Below the pieces are notes generated by a model, which made no database searches, had not been told where the DNA came from, and worked only from the letters and a program-made list of their open reading frames with translations. DNA of 64,000 nt from Bog-756 sp963734395 (GTDB lineage Bacteria > Actinomycetota > Acidimicrobiia > Acidimicrobiales > RAAP-2): positions 124,001 through 188,000 of the forward strand of contig CAVTGY010000002.1 in assembly GCA_963734395.1 (NCBI GenBank). Direction: 5' to 3'. Both the position numbers and the translations under genes were made by a program. This document shows positions 47,455 through 56,291 of this stretch, piece after piece (positions within the stretch are counted from its first letter, which is position 1; each line of letters opens with the position of its first letter).

Positions 47455-48267
47455 CTAGAACTCCGCCGCGATCGCCTTGGCCTGGCTTTTCCTGAATGAA
47501 CCGGAGATCTGCACCTGTCCGTCGAACGAGGACCACGTCGATTGGGTGGGTTGGGTGATCGGGGCCGACACGACCTGGCCGTTGAGGACGATGCCGATGA
47601 TCTGGTGGAACTGCTGTTTGGTGAGGCTGTCCCAGGCTACGGAACCAGAAGGGGTCAAGGTGAGGTTGACCGCCCACTGGCCATTGTTCAGCAGGGCGTT
47701 CGCCGACTTGACGGCGGCACCGGTGAGCTGGGCGGGTCCCAGCACATAGCGTCCCCCGCCCAACGCCGCCGTTCCAGGCAGGAGCACGGTGGCACCCTCG
47801 TTGCCGTTGGTCGACGGGGTCGACGGAAACGGGGCGAACTGAGTGTCCTCTTGGATGTTGGTGTTGCTGGTGTACCCGTTGACGTTGCCGGAGTCCGGCG
47901 TGATCTGAAGGTTGGAGGCCGTGAGGTTCGTCGACGGTGAGCAGGACGGCAATGGACCCGTTGATGGTGCCTGCCCGGCGGCCAGTGTCAGCGGTGGTGC
48001 GTAGCAGAGCACCGACCGAAAGCTGAGATTGGCGGCCGTATGAGCTGTCCCGGTGGCTGATGCAGGGATGGCTACCGATTTGGGTGGCCCTCCACCGTCT
48101 TTACCCCACGTGAGGCCCAGCGTGACACCGAGCACCGCTAACACGAACACCGTGACGATTCCCGAGATCAACCATCTGCGCCGACGCCGCTGCTTTGCCT
48201 CCTGGAAGAGGAGTTGAGCATCGTCGATGTGAGGTGGCTGCGCTTTCAATTCGTCGATAACCGTCAT
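47455..48267 (-). CDS. Single-pass membrane protein with SecD P1-head-like outer domain
   Basis: 270 residues from ATG 48267 (MTVIDELKAQPPHIDDAQLL). N-terminal signature AQLLFQEAKQRRRRRW, then one helix (LISGIVTVFVLAVLGVTLGL). The outer part ends in a SecDF P1-head-like module: WAVNLTLTPSGSVAWDSLTK, HQIIGIVLNGQVVSAPITQP and GQVQISGSFRKSQAKAIA. The export channel parts of SecD are absent. The N-terminal signature recurs in three other proteins of this block. Divergent from the secreted protein at 48332 by ~64 bases. Much longer in-frame extensions upstream are rejected because they run antisense through that gene. Confidence 0.83.
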   Translation of the reverse strand: MTVIDELKAQPPHIDDAQLLFQEAKQRRRRRWLISGIVTVFVLAVLGVTLGLTWGKDGGGPPKSVAIPASATGTAHTAANLSFRSVLCYAPPLTLAAGQAPSTGPLPSCSPSTNLTASNLQITPDSGNVNGYTSNTNIQEDTQFAPFPSTPSTNGNEGATVLLPGTAALGGGRYVLGPAQLTGAAVKSANALLNNGQWAVNLTLTPSGSVAWDSLTKQQFHQIIGIVLNGQVVSAPITQPTQSTWSSFDGQVQISGSFRKSQAKAIAAEF

Positions 48268-48331
48268 CGGAGGCCTAGCAAGTTTGCTCGACAGGCAAGT
48301 TGCCGACGTCACCGAAAGGGGCTTACTCATC

Positions 48332-48742
48332 ATGACAAAGTTGAATCGGAAGGTACGCGTCTTCGGAGCGGGTCTGATCGCAGCGGCCATCCCCGCTGGG
48401 GTCATAGGTATCGGGGCTGCCAGTGCTTCGGCCGCACCCTCCAATGCTCCGAGCGCCATAAGCGGGACCTTCGATTGTGGTGCTGCTGGAAGTGGCACAT
48501 TCGTGACCAACAGCGGTAACACGCACGCACCGACTACCTGGAATGTTGCACATTTGACATTCTCAGACGGCAGCACCGCGGTGTTCCAGCCACGAGTGTT
48601 CGACCTAGTATTCACCTTCGACGGTCAGTCATATACAGAGATCGCTTCGCACAACGGACCGGGCTCCACTGTCTGCACCATCTCGGCAACCGTCAGCGGT
48701 GGGGGCAGCCTGTCGGGCACTGTCACCGGCAAGATCAGCTAA
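48332..48742 (+). CDS. Small secreted protein
   Basis: 136 residues; ATG at 48332. Signal peptide FGAGLIAAAIPAGVIGIGAA with cleavage near ASASAAPS (~res 35). Mature part of ~100 residues has two Cys (SGTFDCGAAGSGTFVTNSGN, GPGSTVCTISATVSGGG), probably one disulphide, and a beta-rich pattern. No family recognised. A strong terminator follows. Confidence 0.8.
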   Translation: MTKLNRKVRVFGAGLIAAAIPAGVIGIGAASASAAPSNAPSAISGTFDCGAAGSGTFVTNSGNTHAPTTWNVAHLTFSDGSTAVFQPRVFDLVFTFDGQSYTEIASHNGPGSTVCTISATVSGGGSLSGTVTGKIS

Positions 48743-48752
48743 CTCCGAGGCG

Positions 48753-48783
48753 CCGCTGGAGCCGTCCGGCACGGCTCCAGCGG
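48753..48783 (+). terminator. Strong intrinsic-type hairpin
   Basis: CCGCTGGAGCCGT and ACGGCTCCAGCGG are exact 13-bp inverted repeats with loop CCGGC, ten bases after the TAA of the secreted-protein gene. No T-run follows, as often in high-GC bacteria. Confidence 0.85.
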
Positions 48784-48870
48784 ACTGCCCCCGAACCGGT
48801 GTAAGCGGGACACTCTGGCAAATCCGATAGCGTTTGCACGTGCCGAAACGAAAGACAGATACGCGGCAAA

Positions 48871-49242
48871 GTGGAGCACATTCTCAACTCGGTAGGCTGG
48901 ATCGAAGGTGAGCTGACGACAGTAACGGAGGGCGTATTCCGGGTTGACGATCGTGCTGTCACCGCGTCGGACTGCGTGAACTTTTTTGTGACGGGCGGCG
49001 ACCTACTCGAAACAGTGCAGTATTTGTGGAGCGAATTTGAGTGGGTCCAACTTGAACATCGATCGGCATTAGGTGGACGCGCTCTCGACCTTCATGGTGA
49101 GATATTGGAGCGATCCGTATGCCAACACGTGTTGGTTGGCCACTTGACGAACTCTGAATTGTTTGTATGGGCTCCGATCAACTGTCGAGCAGAACGCCTG
49201 CTTGAAGTATTCGTTCGTGCTGAGGTCGAGGTGAAGAAATAG
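48871..49242 (+). CDS. Hypothetical protein
   Basis: 123 residues, GTG start, composition unlike neighbouring shadows and less GC-rich. VFRVDDRAVTASDCVNFFVT, VQYLWSEFEWVQLEHRSAL and LFVWAPINCRAERLLEVFVR look like a folded protein, but no family is recognised. It lies just left of the IS110 non-coding region and may be cargo or simply a target. Confidence 0.45.
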   Translation: MEHILNSVGWIEGELTTVTEGVFRVDDRAVTASDCVNFFVTGGDLLETVQYLWSEFEWVQLEHRSALGGRALDLHGEILERSVCQHVLVGHLTNSELFVWAPINCRAERLLEVFVRAEVEVKK

Positions 49243-49546
49243 TCTCGCTGAGCCGGTCCCACACCACCAATGATGTTGTTGAGCCTCCGTGAGGATCCAC
49301 CGCCGAGTGGCTGGTCCTTTGTAATTTCGGGAGCACCAGGGTCCTCGACCTGACTTCAGATCACGTGGATGCAGCTCTGCATCTGCACTCCGTCGGTCGG
49401 AGATTCTGGACCAACAGAATCGAGGCGCGGCGCGCCCCGTTCCAGAGGGGGTGATGGGCCGGTCTGTTACGAGCAGATCGACCCGCACCGTCACTCCTTT
49501 CCGGGACGGCCGAGCCACCCCTCAACCAACTTAAGGAAAGGAAGGG
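49243..49546 (+). ncRNA. IS110 left non-coding end: candidate bridge RNA
   Basis: 304 bases before the IS110 transposase with no gene. Two perfect stem-loops lie close together: GATGCAG/CTGCATC at 49368-49383 and GATTCTG/CAGAATC (loop GACCAA) at 49402-49421. IS110-group elements encode a bridge RNA in the left non-coding end that guides the transposase to target and donor. Position, size and structure fit; element ends and guide loops were not resolved. Confidence 0.5.
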
Positions 49547-50844
49547 ATGGCCGTGACCATCGTAGAAGCTGCCGCGTGCAATCACTGGCGGAATCGACAC
49601 CCATGGCGAGGTCCATGTGGCCGCCGCCTTGGATGAGGTCGGCGGACTACTCGGCACCGAATCGTTTCGATGCCACACCCGACGGCTATTCGGCCCTGTT
49701 TTCGTGGCTGGCCGGCTTCGGGGCAGTTGGCAAGGTGGGTGTGGAAGGGACCGGTTCCTACGGTGCCGGCCTGGCCCGGTTTCTTGCCCAGGCAGGTGTC
49801 GAGGTGATTGAGGTTGATCGACACAACAGACAGGATCGGCGTCGCCAAGGCAAGTCCGATCCGATCGATGCCGTTGCGGCAGCGCGAGCTGCCCTGTCGG
49901 GGAGAGCCCACGGCCACGCCAAGAGCAGAGACGGAGCGGTCGAGGCCATCCGGGTCCTCGTGGTTGCCAAACGGTCGGCTCGCCAGGCCAGGGTCAAGGC
50001 CCTCACCCAGATGCGCCAGCTGACCTTCACGGCTCCTGACCAGCTCCAATGTCGCATCAAAGGACTACCCACCCCGCAGTTCATTGTCGCCGCCAAAGGC
50101 CTTCGGCCAGCGCAGTCGAGCGACACTGTGACCGCAGCCACCAAGGTGGCGCTGTCGTCGCTGGCCCATCGCATCGGCGAGCTCGACGAAGAGGTTGCTC
50201 GACTCGACGACCGGATCACTCCGCTCCTCGAGACTCACGCTCCCGAACTCCTGAACGTCTATGGAGTCGGTATCGACACTGCGGCCACCCTGCTCGTGAC
50301 CGCTGGTGACAACCCGGAACGGCTGCGATCGGAGGCGGCCTGGGCCCACCTGTGCGGGGTATCACCACTCCAGGCCTCCTCTGGCAGGATCACCCGTCAC
50401 CGGCTCAACCGAGGCGGGGACCGCCAGGCCAACCGGGCCCTCTGGGTCATCGTGATCTCCAGACTGGCCTCAGATCCCGAAACCCAGTCCTACATGGAGC
50501 GCCGAATGAAGGAGGGTCGCTCCAAGCGCGAGATCATCCGCATGCTCAAGCGCTACGTAGCCCGCGAGGTGTATCGCTGGCGGGCTCAAGGGATCACCGC
50601 AATAGCTCAGAGCACCAGCCATGATCGGCTGGTCACGAGCGAAGGAGTTGTGAGTGGTCACCAAGTTGACAATTCAAGAGCGCATCGAGGTAATTCGGCT
50701 TCGCAAGAAGGGTCTTGCCATCAACGACATCGCCCGCATAATGGGGCGATCGTGGTGGGGGGTGGAGATGGCCCTTCGTCCAACACCGGACACCAAACTG
50801 TGGCTTTGGACCCCCTCACCGGCGCGGTTGTCGATGATCGATAG
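49547..50844 (+). CDS. IS110-family DEDD transposase
   Basis: Bridge-RNA-guided recombinase of the IS110 family. ATG at 49547 with GGAAAGGAAGGG upstream (MAVTIVEAAA), a slip near 49590, then ITGGIDTHGEVHVAAALDEV (first Asp), VGKVGVEGTGSYGAGLARFL (Glu), and DRRRQGKSDPIDAVAAARAA (Asp pair): the RuvC-like DEDD domain. The Tnp20 part is AWAHLCGVSPLQASSGRITR with the Ser-containing loop and LNRGGDRQANRALWVIVISR. The natural end is near REVYRWRAQGITAIAQSTSH (~50620); the frame then runs on to 50844 through the IS30 gene, as if the native stop was lost at the IS30 junction. Confidence 0.9.
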
Positions 50845-51799
50845 GGAGGAGATCAGAGCTGGCCTGGTCCGTGGGGAGACCTTGACGGCGATCGCTGCCA
50901 CTCTCGAACGAGCGATTTCCACAGTGTCCCGTGAGGTGGCAAACAACGGAGGACGCAGGGCTTATCGAGCCGTGGCCGCACACCGCCGGGCGGCAGAGTG
51001 CGCTCGGCGACCCAAGAAGCAGAAGCTGGACAGCCGCCCCGTCCTGGTTGCCCAGGTCAGCGAGTGGCTGATTGAGCTGTGGTCTCCCGAACAGATCGCC
51101 CGGCGCTTGCGCCACGAGTTCCCAGACGATCCGATGATGCAGGTGTCCCACGAGACGATTTACAAGTCCCTATTCGTCCAAGGCCGCGGTGCGCTCCGCC
51201 GCGAGTTGACGGCATGCCTGCGTAGTGGGCGAGTCGTTCGCCGTCTCCAACGTCGCGTGGAGCGACGCGGCAGGTTGACGGACATGGTCATGATCAGCGA
51301 GCGCCCAGCTGAGGTCAAAGACCGAGCGGTCCCTGGCCACTGGGAAGGTGACCTGATCGTAGGCCCAAAGACTCGCTCAGCCGTCGGGACTTTGGTGGAG
51401 CGGTCCACCCGCTACGTCCTTCTCCTGCACCTGCCTGACGGCCACACAGCCGACAAGGTCCGGATCGCGATGGCCAACGCCATCGGTCGTCTTCCCGCCG
51501 AGCTCGTCAAGAGCATCACCTGGGACCAGGGCAGCGAGATGGCTCAACACCGAACGTTCACCGTCGACACCGGAATCCAGATTTACTTTTGTGATCCCCA
51601 CTCACCCTGGCAGAGGGGAAGCAATGAGAACACAAACGGGCTCCTTCGACAGTTCTTGCCCAAGGGAACAGACCTAAGCGTTCATAGCCCGGCGGATCTC
51701 CATGAGATCGAGCGCAAACTCAATGGCCGCCCTCGAGAAACATTGGGCTGGCTCAAACCATGTGAGAAGCTAGAAGGGCTACTTGCGCTGACCGGTTGA
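50654..51799 (+). CDS. IS30-family transposase
   Basis: 381 residues, intact. GTG at 50654 with GAAGGAG six bases before it. N-terminal HTH: TIQERIEVIRLRKKGLAIND and the Tra8-type GETLTAIAATLERAISTVSR. DDE core: VPGHWEGDLIVGPKTRSAVG (Asp), ITWDQGSEMAQHRTFTVDTG (Asp), SPWQRGSNENTNGLLRQFLP (Glu). It sits directly on the 3' end of the IS110 gene, using a ribosome site inside that frame. Terminal repeats were not identified with certainty. Confidence 0.93.
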   Translation: MVTKLTIQERIEVIRLRKKGLAINDIARIMGRSWWGVEMALRPTPDTKLWLWTPSPARLSMIDREEIRAGLVRGETLTAIAATLERAISTVSREVANNGGRRAYRAVAAHRRAAECARRPKKQKLDSRPVLVAQVSEWLIELWSPEQIARRLRHEFPDDPMMQVSHETIYKSLFVQGRGALRRELTACLRSGRVVRRLQRRVERRGRLTDMVMISERPAEVKDRAVPGHWEGDLIVGPKTRSAVGTLVERSTRYVLLLHLPDGHTADKVRIAMANAIGRLPAELVKSITWDQGSEMAQHRTFTVDTGIQIYFCDPHSPWQRGSNENTNGLLRQFLPKGTDLSVHSPADLHEIERKLNGRPRETLGWLKPCEKLEGLLALTG

Positions 51800-52330
51800 G
51801 CCCGCCCGCTCCTTGCCTCGCGGCTAACTCCTCGGACAATGGGCCTGGCTCTCTAAACACCTGCCGCCCCTCAGGACTGGCCTCTAACCGATCTGCCGGT
51901 CCATTGTCCGGGACCACGAGTTCTCCAAGACGCGTGACCTAATAAGAGCTTGCCCTCGACATCGAGTGGCCCGTCATTGGTCTGTCCGCTGTCTTCACAT
52001 CCGAAAACCCCTCAAAAAGGCTTGACTTCATCAATAGGAGCGTCGGATATGAGCTGGGTAGGGAGGGGGTAGGCAGACGTATGAGAGCGCGTTGGACTCC
52101 TCCGCGTGCTCTCGGCAAGCGTCCGCCTTCCACCGCTTGCCGGTTCGGTCGGTGAACCGACCACGGCTGACCACCGGCTCGGGACAGTGCTTGGCGTGGC
52201 CGACACCGTTGTGTACCGGAAGCACTGGCCGGGTGCTACATAGGAGGCTTCGGCATGGTGGGCCACACGGTGACCCTACAGGGGCGCTCCGTGAATCGGC
52301 CTTGTCTCGACTTGGATAGAGTTGACGACA
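51800..52330. other. Right flank of IS30 with an inverted repeat
   Basis: About 530 bases without a confident gene. CGGACAATGG at 51833-51842 and CCATTGTCCG at 51901-51910 form an exact 10-bp inverted repeat 58 bases apart, possibly part of the IS30 right end. The right part contains the promoter of the TetR gene. Confidence 0.45.
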
Positions 52331-53161
52331 ATGGCGGAAGTTCGCACGGGGGGCCGGGGGCGCAGGCCACGCATGCCGAGGGCGGAACTGCGCTCGATGC
52401 TCCTCGAGGCGGCACTTGAGATCCTGCGTGAGGAAGGTCTTCAAACCGGATCCGTGAATATCACCTTCAAGCGCGTCTGCGACCGGGTCCAGGTACGCAC
52501 CGGCTTCCAAGTAACCAACGGCTCGGTGATCAAGCGAATCTGGGAGAACCAGGCCGAGTTCCAAGCTGACGTCCTTGTGGCAGTGGCGAACGACCAGTCC
52601 CGGCCGGAGCTCGGTCTCATCTTCAATGCCCTCGGACCGCTGCTAGAGGAAGCCGTCCCTTCGAATTCGGAGTCACGAGCCCGGCTCGTGCAACAAGTGT
52701 GCCGGGTAGGTGGTCAGGCCAACACCGTCGCCACGGCCGAGTCGCCCAACTATCCGCTCTGGATGCATGTGGTCGCGACGGCCATTACGACCTCACACGC
52801 ACAACAGCGGGAACGGATCTTGCTGCCCCTCCGCGAGGGGTACACGTCGTTCACCAAGCTTTGGGAGGAGACCTTCGCCGCATTGGCAGCGCTCCTTGGA
52901 TTGCGGATCCGACCTGAATTGGACATGTCGCAGTTCGTGATGGTGCTTACGGCGTTAGACCAGGGATTCTCCTTACGGCACCGCATCAATGGAAAGATCG
53001 AGTACGTCACCCGGCCGACCGGGCTGAACGGGGAGAATCAGGACTGGACGCTATTCGCCCTCGGACTCGAGGCGCTTGTTCACCAGTTCTTCGAGATCGA
53101 CCCGGATTGGGAACCGGCGCGCAGGGATGTCGCGGACAGCGGGGGTCTACGCCGGGACTGA
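52331..53161 (+). CDS. TetR-family-like regulator
   Basis: 276 residues from ATG 52331 (MAEVRTGGRGRRPRMPRAEL); a TTG three codons earlier is possible. N-terminal HTH-like part: LRSMLLEAALEILREEGLQT with GFQVTNGSVIKRIWENQAEF in place of the usual YxHF recognition end. The C-terminal part is all-alpha (YPLWMHVVATAITTSHAQQR, FVMVLTALDQGFSLRHRING). It is longer than typical TetR proteins. Target unknown. It converges on the secreted protein gene with a strong terminator between. Confidence 0.75.
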   Translation: MAEVRTGGRGRRPRMPRAELRSMLLEAALEILREEGLQTGSVNITFKRVCDRVQVRTGFQVTNGSVIKRIWENQAEFQADVLVAVANDQSRPELGLIFNALGPLLEEAVPSNSESRARLVQQVCRVGGQANTVATAESPNYPLWMHVVATAITTSHAQQRERILLPLREGYTSFTKLWEETFAALAALLGLRIRPELDMSQFVMVLTALDQGFSLRHRINGKIEYVTRPTGLNGENQDWTLFALGLEALVHQFFEIDPDWEPARRDVADSGGLRRD

Positions 53162-53368
53162 GGCGGTCCGATTGCGCCGATGCACCATGCCCTGAGCCTC
53201 CTCGGAAGGCGAGACGCCAGGCCATGGTCATCAGCTGTTGCGGAATCCGCCGCCCTCAGGGAAGTATTAGGCACTCAGCCCGACATTGCAACTCGAAGTT
53301 GCAACCGTCTCCTGAAGAATGTCGCCGGCCGCCCAGGTGCCCTCTACCACTTGAGCGATTGCTGGCGC

Positions 53369-53404
53369 GACAGAAGGGCGAGACCGTGGTCCCGCCCTTC
53401 TGTC
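53369..53404. terminator. Bidirectional terminator between convergent genes
   Basis: GACAGAAGGGCG-AGAC and GTCC-CGCCCTTCTGTC form a ~15-bp stem with loop CGTG, followed on the plus strand by GTCTTGATGTTGTT. It lies between the ends of the TetR gene and the minus-strand surface protein. Confidence 0.85.
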
Positions 53405-53436
53405 GTCTTGATGTTGTTGGTGTTCGAGCTGGTCCT

Positions 53437-54216
53437 TTAGCGTGAGATCGAGAGCGTGGACCCGCTGACCAGCGAGAGCTTCTTGAGGCCCTTCGGAGCC
53501 TTCAGAGAAGCCTCTGGACCATGCTTGCCCGTCTTGAGCTTGAGGGATGGCTGGCACTGTGGGTAGGCAGGAACCGGATCGGTGGACGTGGGCGCACCCT
53601 GAAGGACGGCGTTGATCGTCGTCGAGTCCGGAACACCACTTGCCGATGCCGTGCCTCCGGCGAACGAACCAGTGACGACGCCACCTTGGATGTTGAACGA
53701 CGCCGGTGGAATGGTTTGGTCGGTGACGGTCGTCGGGGTGACCTTCGCACCTATCGCCGTGTAGTCAATGGTGGTGTCGTACTCGGCAGTGCTCGGTGGC
53801 ATTCCGGTGACCAGGCTCGAGCAGGTCGCCTCGGAGTTGTTGCCGAGGTGGGCGGGATCGTTAGTCAAGGAGAACTTGACGGCGGTGACCGATGCGGTGT
53901 TGACACCGTCGGTGACCGTTCCAGTGCAGGTCCCAGAGCCCTTGACCGACACGATCACCGGTCCGGCGGCGCCGAAGGTCGTGTTGGGAAGGGCGACTAC
54001 GGCAGGGTCCGGATCAGTGGAATGGTCAGCCTGCACCCAGTCGTTCTTTAATCCGGGACTGAGTTTGGCAGATGCGGTGATATTGCAGCTCAGGCTGCTG
54101 CCCGGCCCGGCGGTGATGGTCGGTTTGGCTGCGACCGACACCCCGGTGGTCGCGGCAACGAGACCTGATGTGGCAACCGCCAACGCGGCCGTTCCGATGA
54201 GAACTTTCTTGAACAT
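53437..54216 (-). CDS. Secreted surface protein, unknown family
   Basis: 259 residues from ATG 54216 (MFKKVLIGTAALAVATSGLV), with AGGGGGAT upstream. Signal peptide cleaved near SVAAKPT. The mature part is beta-rich and low in charge: SSLSCNITASAKLSPGLKND, VIVSVKGSGTCTGTVTDGVN, SFNIQGGVVTGSFAGGTASA, with Cys pairs, then a basic tail (LKLKTGKHGPEASLKAPKGL). No family recognised. It follows the BNR gene on the same strand after a 320-base gap. Confidence 0.78.
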   Translation of the reverse strand: MFKKVLIGTAALAVATSGLVAATTGVSVAAKPTITAGPGSSLSCNITASAKLSPGLKNDWVQADHSTDPDPAVVALPNTTFGAAGPVIVSVKGSGTCTGTVTDGVNTASVTAVKFSLTNDPAHLGNNSEATCSSLVTGMPPSTAEYDTTIDYTAIGAKVTPTTVTDQTIPPASFNIQGGVVTGSFAGGTASASGVPDSTTINAVLQGAPTSTDPVPAYPQCQPSLKLKTGKHGPEASLKAPKGLKKLSLVSGSTLSISR

Positions 54217-54538
54217 AGTCAATCCCCCTGATGCAGTTAGTGCCTGTTTGGTCGGCTGTCCTCCATGAGCTGCCACCCCGGTCGCGACGCCAAGGCCAAT
54301 GACCCAGAATGTTGCTAACGACCCCGTTTGAGTGTCTGCCATTGCGTTCGAGTCACCGGGCCGCTTGCCGGTCCCAGAATCGCTTTGCGTATATGCATCT
54401 CCTTGCGTATTGGCGGAGAGCCCTTTTCGCCCCCCTGGGACAACGAAACAAGGTCAGCGTCGTTACACGTCCTCCGGGCTTCATGGGCCCACCCACACCC
54501 CTGCCCCTGATCAATGACACCGGTTCGGTGCCGGGCAG
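54217..54538. promoter_or_regulatory. Upstream region of the surface protein with direct repeats
   Basis: TTGCGTAT occurs at 54385-54392 and 54403-54410, 18 bases apart (about two helix turns), in an otherwise gene-free 322-base gap. It could be an activator site for the minus-strand gene. Confidence 0.4.
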
Positions 54539-55903
54539 CTATGGCTGCTCGGGTACCCACTGGCTTCCACCATCCGTGCTCACCGTGAGACTCGGGAAGC
54601 ACTGGGGCCCATGTGCAGCGAAGTTGGGAACAGAGCAGCCCGGCGGGAGGGAGATAGCCATCCCATCACCGGAGGACGAAAACACGACCGACGAGACACT
54701 TCCGGCTTCCGACATAGGTGCCGGCTCGAACCAGGTCCAGGTGCGTCCGGCATTCGAGGTGCTGTAAAGGGCTGAACCGATGTCAATCTTCCAACTCGTT
54801 GGTCCGATGGCGGCGAAGCTTGACCCGAGTCCCCTGGGCTTGAGGCTCGCAAGCCCTCCGATTGTCGGAAGGGCGTGAGCGGTCCAGGTCACCCCTGCAT
54901 CGTCGGTGGCGAAGATCAAGGTCGACCGTGCAGGTACACCGTCGGGGTTGCTCAGCGTAACTCCCGTTTTGGTGCCGAAGAACGTGGGAAGAGCGAACTG
55001 GTCCGTCGAGGGCAGGCCGGGCGCAGGCGACCACGAGGCACCGCCATCGCCCGTGCGATAGAGGACTCCTCCCGAAGATTTCTGCTGGCCGTGGTCTCCA
55101 AATGTTGGCCCGGTAACGGCCCAACCGTCGAGAGCGCTGCTGAAAACGATCTGCGCACTACCTCCCAGATTGTGCTTAGCCCCCAATCCGGTCCAGGTTG
55201 CGCCACCGTCATCAGTCGAGAACATCATCGTCGACCCGGCTTGTCCTGATCCGATGGCGGCGAACCCGTGCTCAGGGTCTACGAAGCTCATCGAGAGGTT
55301 GGCCCCACAAGCCTGCAAGCATCCCGGCAAAGTGCCGAAGGTCCACGTCTGTCCGTCGTCAGTCGAACGGTCTATTCCCTCACCTCGATACGATCCGTCT
55401 GGCGACTGTGGTGAGTAGGGCACCAGTCCAGGGACATCTTCGAGCGCTAACCACAGGTCGTTCTGTCCTACGGCGTCCAGCGCACCGATACGGTCGGACA
55501 CGGCCTCGTTCGCAAGGTTCGGTGGCGTGATTGTCCGCCAGCTCCGGCCCTGATCGGTCGTCAGATAGATGCCGGTGACGTCAGCCACCCAACCGACGCC
55601 GTAGTCGGCCAGCCCAATCGCCTGTACGGGTGTGTACACCAGGGCCCCACTCACTTCTGGGTTGGATGGACTTGGAGCGGCTGGGAGGGTTCGAGAGCCT
55701 CCGACTCGATGAACGGGAACGAGCGGAGGTCCACTCGGATGATTGCGGGTAACGCCCACCGCTGTAGCCGCAACAGCCAGAACAACCACGATGCCAGCAG
55801 CCGTCCAGGCCCGTCTGCGCCGCCGTCTCTGCCTGGCCTCCTTGAAGAGTGCGTCGCCCTGATCGTTGGCGGTGGCGTGTGTGGTCTCATCGAGCACCGT
55901 CAT
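54539..55903 (-). CDS. Membrane-anchored BNR/Asp-box propeller protein
   Basis: 454 residues; ATG 55903 fits the GGAG at 55911-55914 better than GTG 55909. N-terminal signature DALFKEARQRRRRRRAW, one helix (AAGIVVVLAVAATAVGV), then a sialidase/photosystem-stability-factor-like beta-propeller with six Asp-box repeats: TTDQGRSW, STDDGQTW, STDDGGATW, TGDGGASW, TSNAGRTW and STDGGSQW. No sialidase catalytic Arg triad is evident, so it is probably a binding protein. It lies 16 bases after the GntR gene, in one operon. Confidence 0.87.
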   Translation of the reverse strand: MTVLDETTHATANDQGDALFKEARQRRRRRRAWTAAGIVVVLAVAATAVGVTRNHPSGPPLVPVHRVGGSRTLPAAPSPSNPEVSGALVYTPVQAIGLADYGVGWVADVTGIYLTTDQGRSWRTITPPNLANEAVSDRIGALDAVGQNDLWLALEDVPGLVPYSPQSPDGSYRGEGIDRSTDDGQTWTFGTLPGCLQACGANLSMSFVDPEHGFAAIGSGQAGSTMMFSTDDGGATWTGLGAKHNLGGSAQIVFSSALDGWAVTGPTFGDHGQQKSSGGVLYRTGDGGASWSPAPGLPSTDQFALPTFFGTKTGVTLSNPDGVPARSTLIFATDDAGVTWTAHALPTIGGLASLKPRGLGSSFAAIGPTSWKIDIGSALYSTSNAGRTWTWFEPAPMSEAGSVSSVVFSSSGDGMAISLPPGCSVPNFAAHGPQCFPSLTVSTDGGSQWVPEQP

Positions 55904-55919
55904 TGTCACATCTCCGTCG

Positions 55920-56267
55920 TCAAGGCAAGCTCTCGATCATCTGAATGACCTCGTCACGTCGGTAGCCCTGAACACGGCAGAACTCGACTAACTCCCGAAC
56001 TCGCTTGACCACCGCACTTTGCTGACGTGTACCGGTGACCGTGATGCCATTCCCACGACCGAACTCGACCAGGCCCTCATCCCTGAGTATGTGCATCGCT
56101 CTGAGCACGGTGTTCTTGTTCACCCCGAGCACGGCGGCAATGTCCTTGGCTAGAGGAAGGCGATCTCCCGGCCCCGCTTCACCTTCGGCAATGGCTCGAC
56201 GGATCTCCGCCGCCACCTGGTCGTGAAGGGCGACGGGCTCCGAACGGTCGATATTGACAGAGATCAT
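55920..56267 (-). CDS. GntR-family regulator (YtrA-like)
   Basis: 115 residues from ATG 56267 (MISVNIDRSEPVALHDQVAA); an ATG at 56279 is also in frame. Winged helix: AGPGDRLPLAKDIAAVLGVN, KNTVLRAMHILRDEGLVEFG, GITVTG. Short C-terminal dimer helix (VVKRVRELVEFCRVQGYRRD), as in the YtrA subgroup that controls membrane-protein operons. First gene of the operon with the BNR protein, divergent from the gene at 56289. Confidence 0.9.
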   Translation of the reverse strand: MISVNIDRSEPVALHDQVAAEIRRAIAEGEAGPGDRLPLAKDIAAVLGVNKNTVLRAMHILRDEGLVEFGRGNGITVTGTRQQSAVVKRVRELVEFCRVQGYRRDEVIQMIESLP

Positions 56268-56276
56268 GGTGCTAGT

Positions 56277-56291
56277 CATAGTAGATCTATG
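56277..56291. promoter_or_regulatory. Palindrome over the divergent starts, candidate GntR operator
   Basis: CATAG-N5-CTATG. The right arm contains the ATG of the plus-strand gene (56289) and the left arm an alternative ATG of the GntR gene (56279). GntR/YtrA proteins bind such short palindromes. Binding here would block both directions. Confidence 0.55.

Noticed and set aside
48268..48615. Extension of the SecD-head protein to a start at 48615
   Set aside because: It runs antisense through the secreted-protein gene at 48332-48742; the start MTVIDELKAQ at 48267 fits the family tag.
54217..54342. N-terminal extension of the surface protein
   Set aside because: The signal peptide starts at MFKKVLIG (54216) with a ribosome site; the upstream residues have no function in a signal.
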